From the NCBI RefSeq assembly GCF_009908195.1, contig NZ_JAAAHS010000002.1, positions 24,725 to 88,724 of the forward strand: DNA of 64,000 bases. The letters are read 5' to 3'. Both the position numbers and the translations under genes were made by a program. Below, piece by piece: positions 34,020-42,736 of the stretch. The notes beneath the pieces were generated by a model, which was not told where the DNA came from, did not search any database, and saw only the letters and a program-made list of their open reading frames with translations. The DNA comes from Streptomyces boluensis (GTDB taxonomy: Bacteria; Actinomycetota; Actinomycetes; Streptomycetales; Streptomycetaceae). The stretch's first letter is position 1; each line of letters begins with the position of its first letter.

Positions 34020-35615
34020 TCAGAGCGCGGCCTGCTCGGCCTGCTCGGTCTGTGCGGCCTGCTCGGGCGCGTCCTGGTTCGCTCCGCCCTTGTTCTTGTC
34101 CCGCAGCGCGACACCCATGACCACCGCGAGGACGGCGACGATGACACCGGCGACCGCGGCGACGACGTTCAGGCTGTCGGTGAACGCCACGCGTGCCGCC
34201 GTCACGAGGGCGTCCGCGCCCTGGGGCAGGTCGCCCGCCACGGCGACGGCGCCGGCGAGCGTCTCCTTCGCCGCGTCGGCGGCCTGTTCCGGGACACCGG
34301 CCGGGAGAGACTCCCCCATGTCACTGCGGTAGACCGCAGCCCCCAGCGAACCGAACAGCGCCAGGCCCAGGGTCGAACCGAGGAGGTTGCTGGTCTCCGA
34401 CAACGACGCCGCGGCGCCCGCCTTCTCGACCGGCGAGGAGCCGACGATCAGCCCGGTGCCCAGGGCGAACAGCGGACCGCAGCCGAACGCCGTGAAGGCG
34501 ATGGCCACCACGACGAAGACCAGGTCCCCGTCGGCGTCCACCTGGGTGAGCGCGAGGAGCGCGACCGCGGACACGACCAACCCGCCCACCATGGCGGCGA
34601 GTTGGCTCATGAACCGCAGGAAGATCGGGGAGAGCAGCACGCCCGCCGCGATACCGGCACCGGTGGGAGCCAGCCACAGACCGCTCTCGCCCGGGGACAG
34701 GTCGGCGACGCTCTGCACGTACTGGCTGGTGAGGAACGACGTACCGGCGAAGGCTCCGGCGCCGATGGTCATCGCCGCCAGCGCGATGCTGAACACCCGC
34801 TGCCGGAACAGTCCCAGATCGACGAGGGGGGATTCGATCCGGCCCTGCCGGCGCACGAACAGCCACCCGAATCCGAGGCCCACGGCGAGCGCGACCAGCG
34901 CCACCGTCGGTGTCTCGGAGTTGCCCGCGGCGAGCTCCTTGATACCGAAGATGACCGGGATGACAGCCGCGAGCGACAGCGCCACGCTGGTCATGTCCAG
35001 GCGTCCCGCCTGCTCGTTGCGGTACTCCGGGAGCAGGATCGGTCCTGTCACCAGGAGCAGCAGCATCACCGGGACGCCCATCAGGAACGCCGCGCCCCAC
35101 CAGAAGTGGTCGAGGACCAGGCCGCCGAGGATCGGTCCGAACGCCGCGCCGCCGAACTGGCACGCGGCCCAGATGGAGATGGCCACACCGCGCTGCTTGT
35201 CGTCGCGGAACATGTTGCTGATCAGCGCCAGCGTGGACGGGTTGAGGGTGGCGCCCGCGACACCGAGCAGAGCACGGGCCGCGATCAGCGTCCAGGGGCT
35301 GGCCGCGTACGCGGCCAGAACGGACGCGGCTCCGAACGCCGCCGCGCCGATGAGCAGCAGCTTGCGCCGGCCGATCCGGTCACCGAGGTTGCCCATGGGG
35401 ATGAGGAAACCGGCGAGCATGAACCCGTAGATGTCCGTGATCCACAGTTGCTCGGTCCCGCTGGTCCCCAGGTCTTCGCTGAGGTGCGGAAGCGCCAGGA
35501 ACAGCACACTGATGTCGAGGGCGACCAGCAGCGTCGGCAGCGCCAGCACGCCGAGGCCGATCCACTCCCGCCGCCCAGCCCGCAGACTGCCCTGGGCCAG
35601 GGTCGAGTTGGTCAT
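34020..35615 (-). CDS. MFS exporter, DHA2 (14-TM, EmrB/QacA-type)
   Basis: 531 residues with about 14 hydrophobic helices. LDISVLFLALPHLSEDLG in TM1 and LGDRIGRRKLL in the first cytoplasmic loop (motif A) mark the DHA2 drug:H+ antiporter group. The C-terminus is a hydrophilic Gln/Ala/Glu-rich tail. The ATG at 35615 is chosen since the family N-terminus follows; the extra 43 codons of open frame upstream are low-complexity. It likely exports and gives self-resistance to the product. It is followed by tandem terminators, and the BBE oxidase gene lies 255 bp upstream on the same strand. Confidence 0.9.
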   Translation of the reverse strand: MTNSTLAQGSLRAGRREWIGLGVLALPTLLVALDISVLFLALPHLSEDLGTSGTEQLWITDIYGFMLAGFLIPMGNLGDRIGRRKLLLIGAAAFGAASVLAAYAASPWTLIAARALLGVAGATLNPSTLALISNMFRDDKQRGVAISIWAACQFGGAAFGPILGGLVLDHFWWGAAFLMGVPVMLLLLVTGPILLPEYRNEQAGRLDMTSVALSLAAVIPVIFGIKELAAGNSETPTVALVALAVGLGFGWLFVRRQGRIESPLVDLGLFRQRVFSIALAAMTIGAGAFAGTSFLTSQYVQSVADLSPGESGLWLAPTGAGIAAGVLLSPIFLRFMSQLAAMVGGLVVSAVALLALTQVDADGDLVFVVVAIAFTAFGCGPLFALGTGLIVGSSPVEKAGAAASLSETSNLLGSTLGLALFGSLGAAVYRSDMGESLPAGVPEQAADAAKETLAGAVAVAGDLPQGADALVTAARVAFTDSLNVVAAVAGVIVAVLAVVMGVALRDKNKGGANQDAPEQAAQTEQAEQAAL

Positions 35616-35870
35616 GTCAGGTCCCTTCAAGGTCTTGCCCGCGGCGCCGACCACTGCTCGTCGAGAGCGCCGAGGACTCGGTGCGGCGGGCCGGCCGCCG
35701 CTGTCGGTGTGCGGCCGTGCGGAGTCCCGCCGGCCGACGGACACCGGTCGTGTCCGCTTCCCCCGTGAAACCGTTCAGGCCGGGTCCGGGCAGCGCGATG
35801 CCGCCGTGCTCGGGTGCGCGGGTTGCGGTGGGCATCTCGACCTCCCCGGGTGCCGGCGGCGCCCTCGTCG

Positions 35871-37214
35871 TCAGCCCCGCGTCGACGGCTCGACGTTGGG
35901 GTTCCGTGAGAAGAGGTTCTGCGGGTCGTACTCGTCCTTCACGGCCTGCAGCCGGGCGCGCGTCCCGGGCGGGTAGACGGCCGCCATGTCGCCCTCGTCC
36001 AGCTCGCTCAGGAAGCCGCTGTACGCGCCCTTCGTGTACGGGGCCAGCGACTTCCAGAAGGCGTCGAGGCCGGGGGCGGCGTCGAGGTTGTACGCGCGGG
36101 TGCCGAGGTTGACCGCGTTGAGCATGACGGCGGCGTCCCGGTGCGCGAAGGCGGTCGCGTCGGCCGGGACCCGGCCCACCGCGCCGCCCAGGCTCCGCAG
36201 TTCGAAGAAGAGCGTGTCGAAGGAGGCCGCCCCCGTCACGAGCGCGTCGACGAACCCGTCGCTGACGTCGGGCACGAAGCGGTTGCGCACGGTCGGCTGC
36301 CAGTCCTCGGGCAGCGGACCGGCGTCCACGAGCGTCTCGGGGTACGGGATGCGGCTGATGTCCTTGCTCTGCAGCGAGCCGAGTGCGAGGAGCGGGGCGA
36401 TGGCGGCTTCGGCCGACGCCTCGTCACCGCAGTGGCAGACCTGGATGGTGACCGGGTTGGGATCGCCGCCGAAGGTGGGGAACAGCGCGACGTGCGAGGT
36501 GAGTTCGTCGGGCGCGGTGCGCAGGTAGCGGGCCCAGCCCTTGACGACCGAGGCCGCCTCGGCCGCGGGGTAGGTGATGGTGCCGAAGGTGACGCCGTCG
36601 ACGGCGTGCGCGGTGATCTCGAAGGAGGTGGCGATGCCGAAGTTGCCGCTGCCGCCGCGCAGCGCCCAGAACAGCTCGGGGTTGTCGTCGGTGCTCGCCC
36701 GCACGACGTCGCCGTCGGCGGTGACCAGCTCCACCGAGCGCACGTTGTCGAGGGACAGACCGCCCTTGCGCACCATCCAGCCGATGCCGCCGCCGAGCAG
36801 CAGCCCGCCGACGCCGACGGACGTGGTGTCGCCGGAGGAGAAGCCGAGACCGTGGCCGTCGAGGACCGTGGCGACCTCGCTCCACTGGGCACCGGGGCCG
36901 ACGCGGACCAGCTTGTCGTCGGCGTCCACGACCTCGATGCCGTTCATGGGCGACAGGTCGATGACGATGCCGCCGTCGTTGGTGCTCAGGCCGGCGTTGC
37001 TGTGGCCGCCGCTGCGTACGGAGACCAGCAGGTCCTGCTCGCGTGCGAACCGGACCGCCTTGCGGACGTCCTCCGTGCTGTGGCACCTGACGATGACGGC
37101 GGGTGCGCCCTTGTGCACGATGAGCTTGCTCAGCGCGTCGTAGTCACGGCCTCCGGGCAGAATCACCTCGCCGGTCAGGTCCTCGGCAAGGGTGGTCGCC
37201 GCAGCGGTGTTCAT
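35871..37214 (-). CDS. FAD-linked oxidase, berberine-bridge-enzyme type (His-linked), paralogue of the 11550 gene
   Basis: 447 residues. RSGGHSNAGLSTN gives the FAD histidine; GDTTSVGVGGLLLGGGIGW replaces the cysteine anchor. Both motifs, the WALRGGSGNFG strand and the C-terminal KDEYDPQNLFSRN closely match the oxidase at 11550-12914, so the two arose by duplication within this type. ATG 37214 is preceded by GAAGAGGAGAG. It is the fourth BBE-type enzyme in the window. Substrate unknown; members of this branch oxidise alcohols, amines or form C-C/C-O bonds. Confidence 0.88.
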   Translation of the reverse strand: MNTAAATTLAEDLTGEVILPGGRDYDALSKLIVHKGAPAVIVRCHSTEDVRKAVRFAREQDLLVSVRSGGHSNAGLSTNDGGIVIDLSPMNGIEVVDADDKLVRVGPGAQWSEVATVLDGHGLGFSSGDTTSVGVGGLLLGGGIGWMVRKGGLSLDNVRSVELVTADGDVVRASTDDNPELFWALRGGSGNFGIATSFEITAHAVDGVTFGTITYPAAEAASVVKGWARYLRTAPDELTSHVALFPTFGGDPNPVTIQVCHCGDEASAEAAIAPLLALGSLQSKDISRIPYPETLVDAGPLPEDWQPTVRNRFVPDVSDGFVDALVTGAASFDTLFFELRSLGGAVGRVPADATAFAHRDAAVMLNAVNLGTRAYNLDAAPGLDAFWKSLAPYTKGAYSGFLSELDEGDMAAVYPPGTRARLQAVKDEYDPQNLFSRNPNVEPSTRG

Positions 37215-37586
37215 GAACTCTCCTCTTCGGGCCGTCCGGGCCGGAGCTCGGTCCAGCCTGGCACTGGGTGATCACCCACGCATCTCGCGGCATGCGGAGC
37301 GGTCGGCTGTGGGGATCGGTGCACGTCATGCCGATGTGCGGCAGCGTGCGTCCGGGGCGGCACGGGAGCAAGAGCAAGTTGCCCAAGTCGCGGCATCGCC
37401 GCGAAGGTCACCGATTCGGACGAGGCGGAATCAGCCACCGCACATGAGGGTCACGTACCGCTATCACTCCGTCACTCAGAGCTGTCTAAGGGGGCGGACA
37501 CCGGCAATCTGCGGCTCTCCGTGACGCCTGACAACAGTGAGTTGGTCAAGACGTCGCACGGAGTCGTACGAAGGTGCGGCGGCCGC
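37215..37586. other. 372-bp intergenic stretch
   Basis: This lies between two minus-strand genes: downstream end of the long eight-gene operon and promoter of the BBE oxidase. A 7-bp hairpin (37388-37394 / 37398-37404) is the only structure noticed. No gene is supported. Confidence 0.4.
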
Positions 37587-37895
37587 TCAGGCGGCCTGTT
37601 CCGTGGCGGTGCGGGAGACGAGGGCGGCGACCGTGTCCGGCTCGAAGTTGACGGCGCTGCACCAGCCGCCGTCGCTCAGCCGGAACCACAGCGAGCTGGT
37701 GATCTCACCGCCTTGGTGCTCGCCCTCGATCACCTCGTCGCCCACCGTCCAGCCCTCCGCGTCGTGGGCGACGTCCGGGTCGGGCAGCAGCAGCCGGAGC
37801 ACGGGGCTCGAAAGGGACGGGCCGGAGCGGACGTTGGCGTCCCGCCAGACGGGACCGGGTGTGCTGGGGTGGGCGGTGAACGCGGCGGCGGGCAT
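37587..37895 (-). CDS. Possible independently translated SH3-like protein (internal start)
   Basis: The same frame as the C-terminus of the monooxygenase above. From ATG 37895 it encodes 102 residues that make a complete SH3b-like domain. The Shine-Dalgarno GGAAGAGGAG lies six to ten bases upstream and is stronger than most in this operon. Either it is a second product of one ORF, or it was once a separate gene whose upstream stop codon was lost. Function unknown. Confidence 0.45.
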   Translation of the reverse strand: MPAAAFTAHPSTPGPVWRDANVRSGPSLSSPVLRLLLPDPDVAHDAEGWTVGDEVIEGEHQGGEITSSLWFRLSDGGWCSAVNFEPDTVAALVSRTATEQAA

Positions 37896-39158
37896 GGGGT
37901 TTCTCCTCTTCCGTGCCCGCGAAAGGACGGGCACCTCTTCGGTGGTCGTGGTGGGCGGGGTCCAGGCGGTGATGTCGAGGGCTTCGGCGTCCTTGCGGCC
38001 CTGGCGTCTCATCAGGTCGTTGCGGGCCCGCTCCGCGGCGTCGTCCGCGCCCTGGTCCAGGGAGCCCTGACGGCGCGAGCGCCGCTGGATCTCGGCGGTG
38101 CGGGGCAGCCGTTCGCTCTCGTACGCGGCCAGGGCCCGCTCCACGTCGGTGTGGGTCCGCAGCGCGGCGGCGAGCACGACGGCGTCCTCCAGGGCGGTGT
38201 TCGCACCCTGGCCCAGGGCCGGGACCATGGGGTGCGCGGCGTCGCCGAGCAGCGCCACCCGGCCGATGGCCATGCGCGGCGCCGGGTCGCGGTCGTGCAC
38301 GTCGGTGACCACGAGGTTCGCGGGGTCGCAGTCGCGCACCAGGCGCACGACGGACTCGTCCCAGCCGGACAGGGCGGCGAGCAGGTCCCGCAGCGCGCCC
38401 ATCGGGCCCTTCGCGGGCCAAAGCCCCGGCGGTGCGGTGATCTTCGCGGTCCAGTAGAGGGTGTCCCGGCCGACCGGGGCGACGAACAGCTGGACGCCGC
38501 GGCCGTTGGCGACGTACGGCCGCTGTCCGAGGCCGGCGGCGGTGGTGCGGCCGCGGACCGAGGTGTAGCCGCGGTAGTCGGGCGGGCCGTCGTCCAGGAG
38601 CGCCGTGCGGGTCGCCGAGTTGATGCCGTCGGCGGCCACCAGGGCGTCTCCGGTGAGGGACGTGCCGTCCGACAGATGCACCCGGATGTGGTCCCGGTGC
38701 TCGGTGAAGCCCTCCACTCCGGTGCCGAGGAACACGACCGCGCCCGCGGCGGCGGCCTCCACGAGCAGCGCCGTCTGCAACGCGGTGCGCAGGATGGGCA
38801 CTTGAGGCGCTCCGAAGGGGCTGCCGATGCGTTCCTCGGCCAGCACCGCACCCTGGGCGTCGATGATGCGGCGCACCTCGTGCTCCCCGGTGACGTGGCC
38901 GTGGGCCCGGATGCGGGCGCCGAGCGCGGCGCTGATGGCGTCGGCGGCGCGCACCCCGTTGGGGTGCAGGAGGAGCCCGCCGCCCGCGTCGCGGACGTAC
39001 GGCATGCGTTCCACGACCGTCACCCGCGCCCCGTCATGGGCGAGGGCCGCCGCGGCGGCGAGACCGCCGATGCCGCCGCCGGCCACGACGACGGAGCGTG
39101 GCCGGGGCCGGGACGGCTCGACGGACAGCGGCTGTGCGGGCAGGGGCTGTTCAGACAT
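37587..39158 (-). CDS. FAD-dependent aromatic-type monooxygenase with C-terminal SH3-like extension
   Basis: 523 residues. Residues ~20-400 are a group A flavoprotein monooxygenase: VVVAGGGIGGLAAAAAL, AADGINSATR and GDAAHPMVPALGQGANTALED. After an Arg-rich linker (~405-421) comes a ~100-residue domain with WRDANVRSGPSLSSPVL and SLWFRLSDGGWCSAVNF, which reads like a bacterial SH3 domain. There is no stop between the two, but a strong AAGAGGAG sits in front of an in-frame ATG at residue 422, so a separate tail protein may also be made. ATG 39158 overlaps the amidohydrolase stop by 8 bp. It is the last gene of the operon. Likely reaction: NAD(P)H-dependent hydroxylation of a small molecule. Confidence 0.85.
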   Translation of the reverse strand: MSEQPLPAQPLSVEPSRPRPRSVVVAGGGIGGLAAAAALAHDGARVTVVERMPYVRDAGGGLLLHPNGVRAADAISAALGARIRAHGHVTGEHEVRRIIDAQGAVLAEERIGSPFGAPQVPILRTALQTALLVEAAAAGAVVFLGTGVEGFTEHRDHIRVHLSDGTSLTGDALVAADGINSATRTALLDDGPPDYRGYTSVRGRTTAAGLGQRPYVANGRGVQLFVAPVGRDTLYWTAKITAPPGLWPAKGPMGALRDLLAALSGWDESVVRLVRDCDPANLVVTDVHDRDPAPRMAIGRVALLGDAAHPMVPALGQGANTALEDAVVLAAALRTHTDVERALAAYESERLPRTAEIQRRSRRQGSLDQGADDAAERARNDLMRRQGRKDAEALDITAWTPPTTTTEEVPVLSRARKRRNPMPAAAFTAHPSTPGPVWRDANVRSGPSLSSPVLRLLLPDPDVAHDAEGWTVGDEVIEGEHQGGEITSSLWFRLSDGGWCSAVNFEPDTVAALVSRTATEQAA

Positions 39159-40548
39159 GGGCGGGCACCTTCCGCGTACTGGCCGGGGCCGTGGTCGAGG
39201 ACAGCAGACGGCCGTCGTACGCGCCGAACGCCCCGGTGGACGCGTCCCATACGGTGCGGCCTGCGCGCAGGGTGCGGGTGAAGCGGCCGGTGAACGTCCA
39301 GCCCTCGTACGCGGACCAGCCGCACTTGGCGCGGACATCGGCCGCGGAGAGCATCCAGGTGTCGTCGGGGGCGAGGAACGTCAGGTCGGCGTCGGCGCCG
39401 GGCACGATGCGGCCCTTGCCGGGCAGCCGGAACAGATCGGCGGGCGCGGCGCCCAGGTAGTGGGCCAGGCGTGCCGCGGCCACGTCGGGGTGCTCCTCGG
39501 GCCAGCGGCGGCGCATCCCGGTCCATACGGTGTGGGCGAGTTCCTGCACGCCGGGCAGTCCGGGCGGGGACATGGTGACGCCGCGGGTCTTCTCGGCGAT
39601 GGTGTGCGGGGCGTGGTCGCTGCCGAGGGTGGTGGGCTGACCGGCGCGCACCGCCTCCCACAGCCGGTCCTGGTCGGCCTGACCGCGGATCGAGGGCGAA
39701 AGGCGGGTACGGGCACCGAGGCGCCGGGTGTCGGAGTCGGTGAACGACAGGTGGTGGCCGGTGACTTCGAAGGTGACGGGCAGTCCCGTGGCCTGCGCCG
39801 CGCACACCAGGTCGGCCTCTTCGGCGCTGGACAGGTGCAGGATGTGGGCGCGGGTGCCGTACCGCCGGGCCAGCTCGATGACCTTGGCGACGGCGACGAT
39901 GCCCGCGCTGCGGGGGCGCCGTTGCTCGTAGTCGAGGTAGCTTCCGGGTTCGCCGCGCCACGCGTCGAGCAGGTCGAACAGCGCGTTGTCCTCGGCGTGC
40001 AGGACGAGTTGGACGCCCCCTGCGGCCGCACTGGCGAAGGCCCGCGCGAGCTGGTCGGGGTCGCGCACGACGGTGGGCGCGGTGTGGTGGCCCGCCATGA
40101 AGATCTTGGCGCTGGTGGCGAGGGCGGGGTCGAGGTCGGCGAGGATCTCCGGGCGGTCCGGGTCGAGGCCGATGTGGAAACGGTGGTCCACCAGTGAACG
40201 GCCGCTGATCTCCGCCGACTTGGCGAGGATCGCCTCCGGGGACAGCGTGGGCGGCACGGTGTTGGGCATGTCGACGACGGTGGTGAAGCCGCCCATGACG
40301 GCGGCTCTGCTGCCGTGCTCCCAGTCCTCCTTGTGGGTCAGGCCGGGGGTGCGGAAGTGCACGTGCGAGTCGATCAGGCCGGGCAGGACGTACGCGTCCC
40401 CGGCGTCGAGGCGGGTCGCGTCCGGGGGCGCGGTGTCGGTGTCGGTGACCGCGGTGATGCGGCCGTCGGCGATGTGCACGCAGCCGGGGCGCACGCCGTC
40501 GGGGGTGACGAGGCGGCGGGCGGTCACGACGGTCGTATCGGTGTTCAC
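39151..40548 (-). CDS. Cyclic amidohydrolase (dihydroorotase/allantoinase/hydantoinase class)
   Basis: 465 residues, the usual family length. Metal ligands are in order: IDSHVHFRTPG (HxH), the carbamylated lysine in KIFMAGHH, LHAEDN, ILHLSS and GSDHAPH (Asp). These enzymes open or close cyclic imide/ureide rings such as dihydroorotate, allantoin or hydantoins. The start is taken as GTG 40548, with GAGGAGG about ten bases upstream; an ATG at 40575 overlapping the previous gene is the alternative. In this operon, beside a CysK-like enzyme and AsnB-like amidotransferase, it may form or hydrolyse a ring on an amino-acid-derived ureide or amide. This is not a primary pyrimidine gene by context. 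Confidence 0.87.
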   Translation of the reverse strand: MNTDTTVVTARRLVTPDGVRPGCVHIADGRITAVTDTDTAPPDATRLDAGDAYVLPGLIDSHVHFRTPGLTHKEDWEHGSRAAVMGGFTTVVDMPNTVPPTLSPEAILAKSAEISGRSLVDHRFHIGLDPDRPEILADLDPALATSAKIFMAGHHTAPTVVRDPDQLARAFASAAAGGVQLVLHAEDNALFDLLDAWRGEPGSYLDYEQRRPRSAGIVAVAKVIELARRYGTRAHILHLSSAEEADLVCAAQATGLPVTFEVTGHHLSFTDSDTRRLGARTRLSPSIRGQADQDRLWEAVRAGQPTTLGSDHAPHTIAEKTRGVTMSPPGLPGVQELAHTVWTGMRRRWPEEHPDVAAARLAHYLGAAPADLFRLPGKGRIVPGADADLTFLAPDDTWMLSAADVRAKCGWSAYEGWTFTGRFTRTLRAGRTVWDASTGAFGAYDGRLLSSTTAPASTRKVPAHV

Positions 40549-40565
40549 GGGTTCCGTACTCCTCC

Positions 40566-41684
40566 TCAGTGCTCCCATGACGCGGCCGCCAGTTCTCTGC
40601 ACAGGTCGTTGGTGGGTCCCATCAGGGCGACGCCCCGGGCGTCGGCGAGCAGCCGGGTGAGGCCCTCGCCCGCCTGGTAGCCGGCGGAGCCGAGCAGCCG
40701 GGCCACGTCGAGGCAGATCTCCTCGGCCGCGGAGGACGCGTACAACTTGCTGTAGAGGGTGGTCAGTCCGGGGTTGGGGGCGGTGCGGGCGCCGGCCCGG
40801 TCGACGAGGGCGCGGGCCGACTCCAGGTGGGTGGCCAGCTCGGTGAGCCGGTGCCGGAACATCGGCACCGTCAGCAGGTCGTGCCGGTTGGCGTGACAGA
40901 CGGCGATGTCGAGGGCGGCCTGTGCGATGCCCACGGAGACCGCCCCGAGCGTGGCGCCGCTCTCGCGGACCTGCGCGATGACCTGTTGGGCGCCGTCGGT
41001 GGCGCCGAGCCGGTCGGCGTCGGGCACCGCGCACCGCTCCAGGCCCACCAGGCCGGTGGCGGAGCCGCGCATCCCGATCAGGTCGAGGCCGAGGCGGGGG
41101 CGGATGCCCGGGTTGTCGGCCGTGACGAGGAAGAAGGTCTGCCCGGTCGCGCCGTAGCCGCCGCTGTCGGTGGGGGCGGGGCCGGTGCGGACGAGGACGA
41201 GGTACAGGTCGGCCAGGCCCGCGCCGGTCGTGAACGACTTGGCGCCGTCGAGCTGCCAACTCCCGTCGTGGCGGCGCACCCCGGTGCTGCTGAGGTGGCG
41301 CTTGGCAGCCCCGGCACCCGGCTCGCTCCACGCCGACGCGGCGAGCCAGGTGCCGTCGGCGAGGGCGGGCAGCAGGCGGGCCCGTTGTTCGGGCGTGCCC
41401 CATTCGGTGATCCGCGCGCACACCGCGAAGTGCTGGAAGGCGATGATCGCGAGGGACGCGTTGACGGAGGCGATCTCCTCGACGACCCGGTTGACATCGG
41501 CCGCGGTGCCGCCCGTACCGCCGTACTCGACGGGGACGCCGATGCCGAGCAGGCCGGAGGCGCGCAGCTCCGCGACGACCTCGCGGTCGGGTTCACCGGT
41601 ACGGGCGGTGGTGGCCGCGGATGTGCGCAGTTGGGTGCGCAGGGTGGAGTTGATGTCGGTTCTCATACGGACAGCGCCAGCCAT
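40566..41684 (-). CDS. Acyl-CoA dehydrogenase family flavoprotein
   Basis: 372 residues. ASAWSEPGAGAAKRH and GAKSFTTGAGLADLYLVLV are the FAD-contact strands of true acyl-CoA dehydrogenases, followed by GMRGSATGLVGLERCAVP and the C-terminal helical bundle (LLGSAGYQAGEGLTRLLADARG). It should desaturate an acyl thioester alpha,beta or oxidise an amino-acyl chain. ATG 41684 follows GAGGAGG at seven bases and overlaps the end of the PrpF-like gene by 22 bp; the alternative ATG 41666 has no such site. A desaturated diacid or aminoacyl intermediate would suit the neighbouring PrpF-like isomerase. Confidence 0.87.
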   Translation of the reverse strand: MAGAVRMRTDINSTLRTQLRTSAATTARTGEPDREVVAELRASGLLGIGVPVEYGGTGGTAADVNRVVEEIASVNASLAIIAFQHFAVCARITEWGTPEQRARLLPALADGTWLAASAWSEPGAGAAKRHLSSTGVRRHDGSWQLDGAKSFTTGAGLADLYLVLVRTGPAPTDSGGYGATGQTFFLVTADNPGIRPRLGLDLIGMRGSATGLVGLERCAVPDADRLGATDGAQQVIAQVRESGATLGAVSVGIAQAALDIAVCHANRHDLLTVPMFRHRLTELATHLESARALVDRAGARTAPNPGLTTLYSKLYASSAAEEICLDVARLLGSAGYQAGEGLTRLLADARGVALMGPTNDLCRELAAASWEH

Positions 41685-42736
41685 GATGTGGCCTCCTCGG
41701 GCTCCGCGGTGGGTCGTTGGTCGTACGCGTCGGCGTGCAGGTCGAGGACGAGCGAGCCCTGGAAGACGACCTGCTTGTGTGCGACGGCGGTCCAGGTCAA
41801 CGCCCGGCCGTGGGCGGTGTCGCAGGACACGGCGCTGACGACGGTGCGGGACGCCGGGGTGACGACGGTGAGGGACCCCGCGGCGGCTTCGGTGCCGTGC
41901 TCGCGGGCCAGCCGCCAGGGCACGGTGTCCGGGATGCCCGCGGCGGCCGCCAGGCAGACGGCCCCGGTGAGGGCGAGTGTGGGGTGCCAGCGCGGCACGG
42001 ACACCGCGCGGGCGGCGAGCGCGCCGTCGGCCTCCGGCAGCAGCGCCGCGATCTTCGGGAAGGCGCCGGTGCGGGGCAGTCCGAGCCGGTCGGCGGCGGC
42101 GCCCCGGACCCGCTGGAGCCGCTCGAACAGCGCGTCGCCGGCGCTGAACAGCTCGGCGGACGTACCGATCCCGACGGTGCGGGCGTCGACGAACGCATAA
42201 GGGTTGCCGGAGCTGACCAGGGACACCTCCTGGGCGGCGCCGTCGACGGCGAGAGCGTCGACGGGTTCGCCGGTGAGCAGCAACTCCTCGAAGGGGACGG
42301 CGCTCAGCTGGACGAAGGTCGCGGTGAACCGGGCCTCGTCGTGCTCGGTCTGCTCCAGTTCGCACACGACGCTGTCGGTGGTGTTGAGGACCCGTACCCG
42401 CACCCGTGCACCCGGCGCCAACTGGCTGATCATGCCCGCGCGTTCGGCGGCGACGGCGGTGGCGAGGATCGAGTGGCCGCAGGAGCCCTTGAGTTCGAAG
42501 CCGTCCGGGCTGCCGGGCAGAACCTGCACGAAGAAGTAGTCGAGGTCGAAGAGGGGGTGCGTGGACGGCCGCGCCAGGGCGATCTTCAGTACGTGTCCCG
42601 CGTTCGCGGCGAGCAGTTCGCGCCGTATCCCGGCGAGGCTGCGCAGCAGGGCCGGCTCGTCGTCGGGCAGCCGCCGGGCGTCGAGGACGAGCGTCGGGCA
42701 GGGACTGCCGGTGGCGCGCACCAGGTGGCCGATCAT
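41663..42736 (-). CDS. PrpF-like isomerase/tautomerase (diaminopimelate-epimerase fold)
   Basis: 357 residues related to PrpF methylaconitate isomerase and GalD/LigU oxalomesaconate tautomerases: the N-terminal ATGSPCPTLVLDAR segment, ELKGSCGHSILATAVAAERAG with the catalytic cysteine (C in GSCGHS) and, in the second half, SSGNPYAFVDA. These move double bonds in unsaturated di- and tricarboxylates by proton transfer. The usual second-half cysteine is not obvious. Its ATG overlaps the AsnB-like stop by 4 bp (ATGA). It suggests that an unsaturated dicarboxylic acid is an intermediate here, unlike the C-1027 pathway. Confidence 0.82.
   Translation of the reverse strand: MIGHLVRATGSPCPTLVLDARRLPDDEPALLRSLAGIRRELLAANAGHVLKIALARPSTHPLFDLDYFFVQVLPGSPDGFELKGSCGHSILATAVAAERAGMISQLAPGARVRVRVLNTTDSVVCELEQTEHDEARFTATFVQLSAVPFEELLLTGEPVDALAVDGAAQEVSLVSSGNPYAFVDARTVGIGTSAELFSAGDALFERLQRVRGAAADRLGLPRTGAFPKIAALLPEADGALAARAVSVPRWHPTLALTGAVCLAAAAGIPDTVPWRLAREHGTEAAAGSLTVVTPASRTVVSAVSCDTAHGRALTWTAVAHKQVVFQGSLVLDLHADAYDQRPTAEPEEATSWLALSV

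Noticed and set aside
39151..41421. 756-residue reading of the amidohydrolase
   Set aside because: The N-terminal part is the acyl-CoA dehydrogenase gene in another frame; the amidohydrolase fold begins at 40548.
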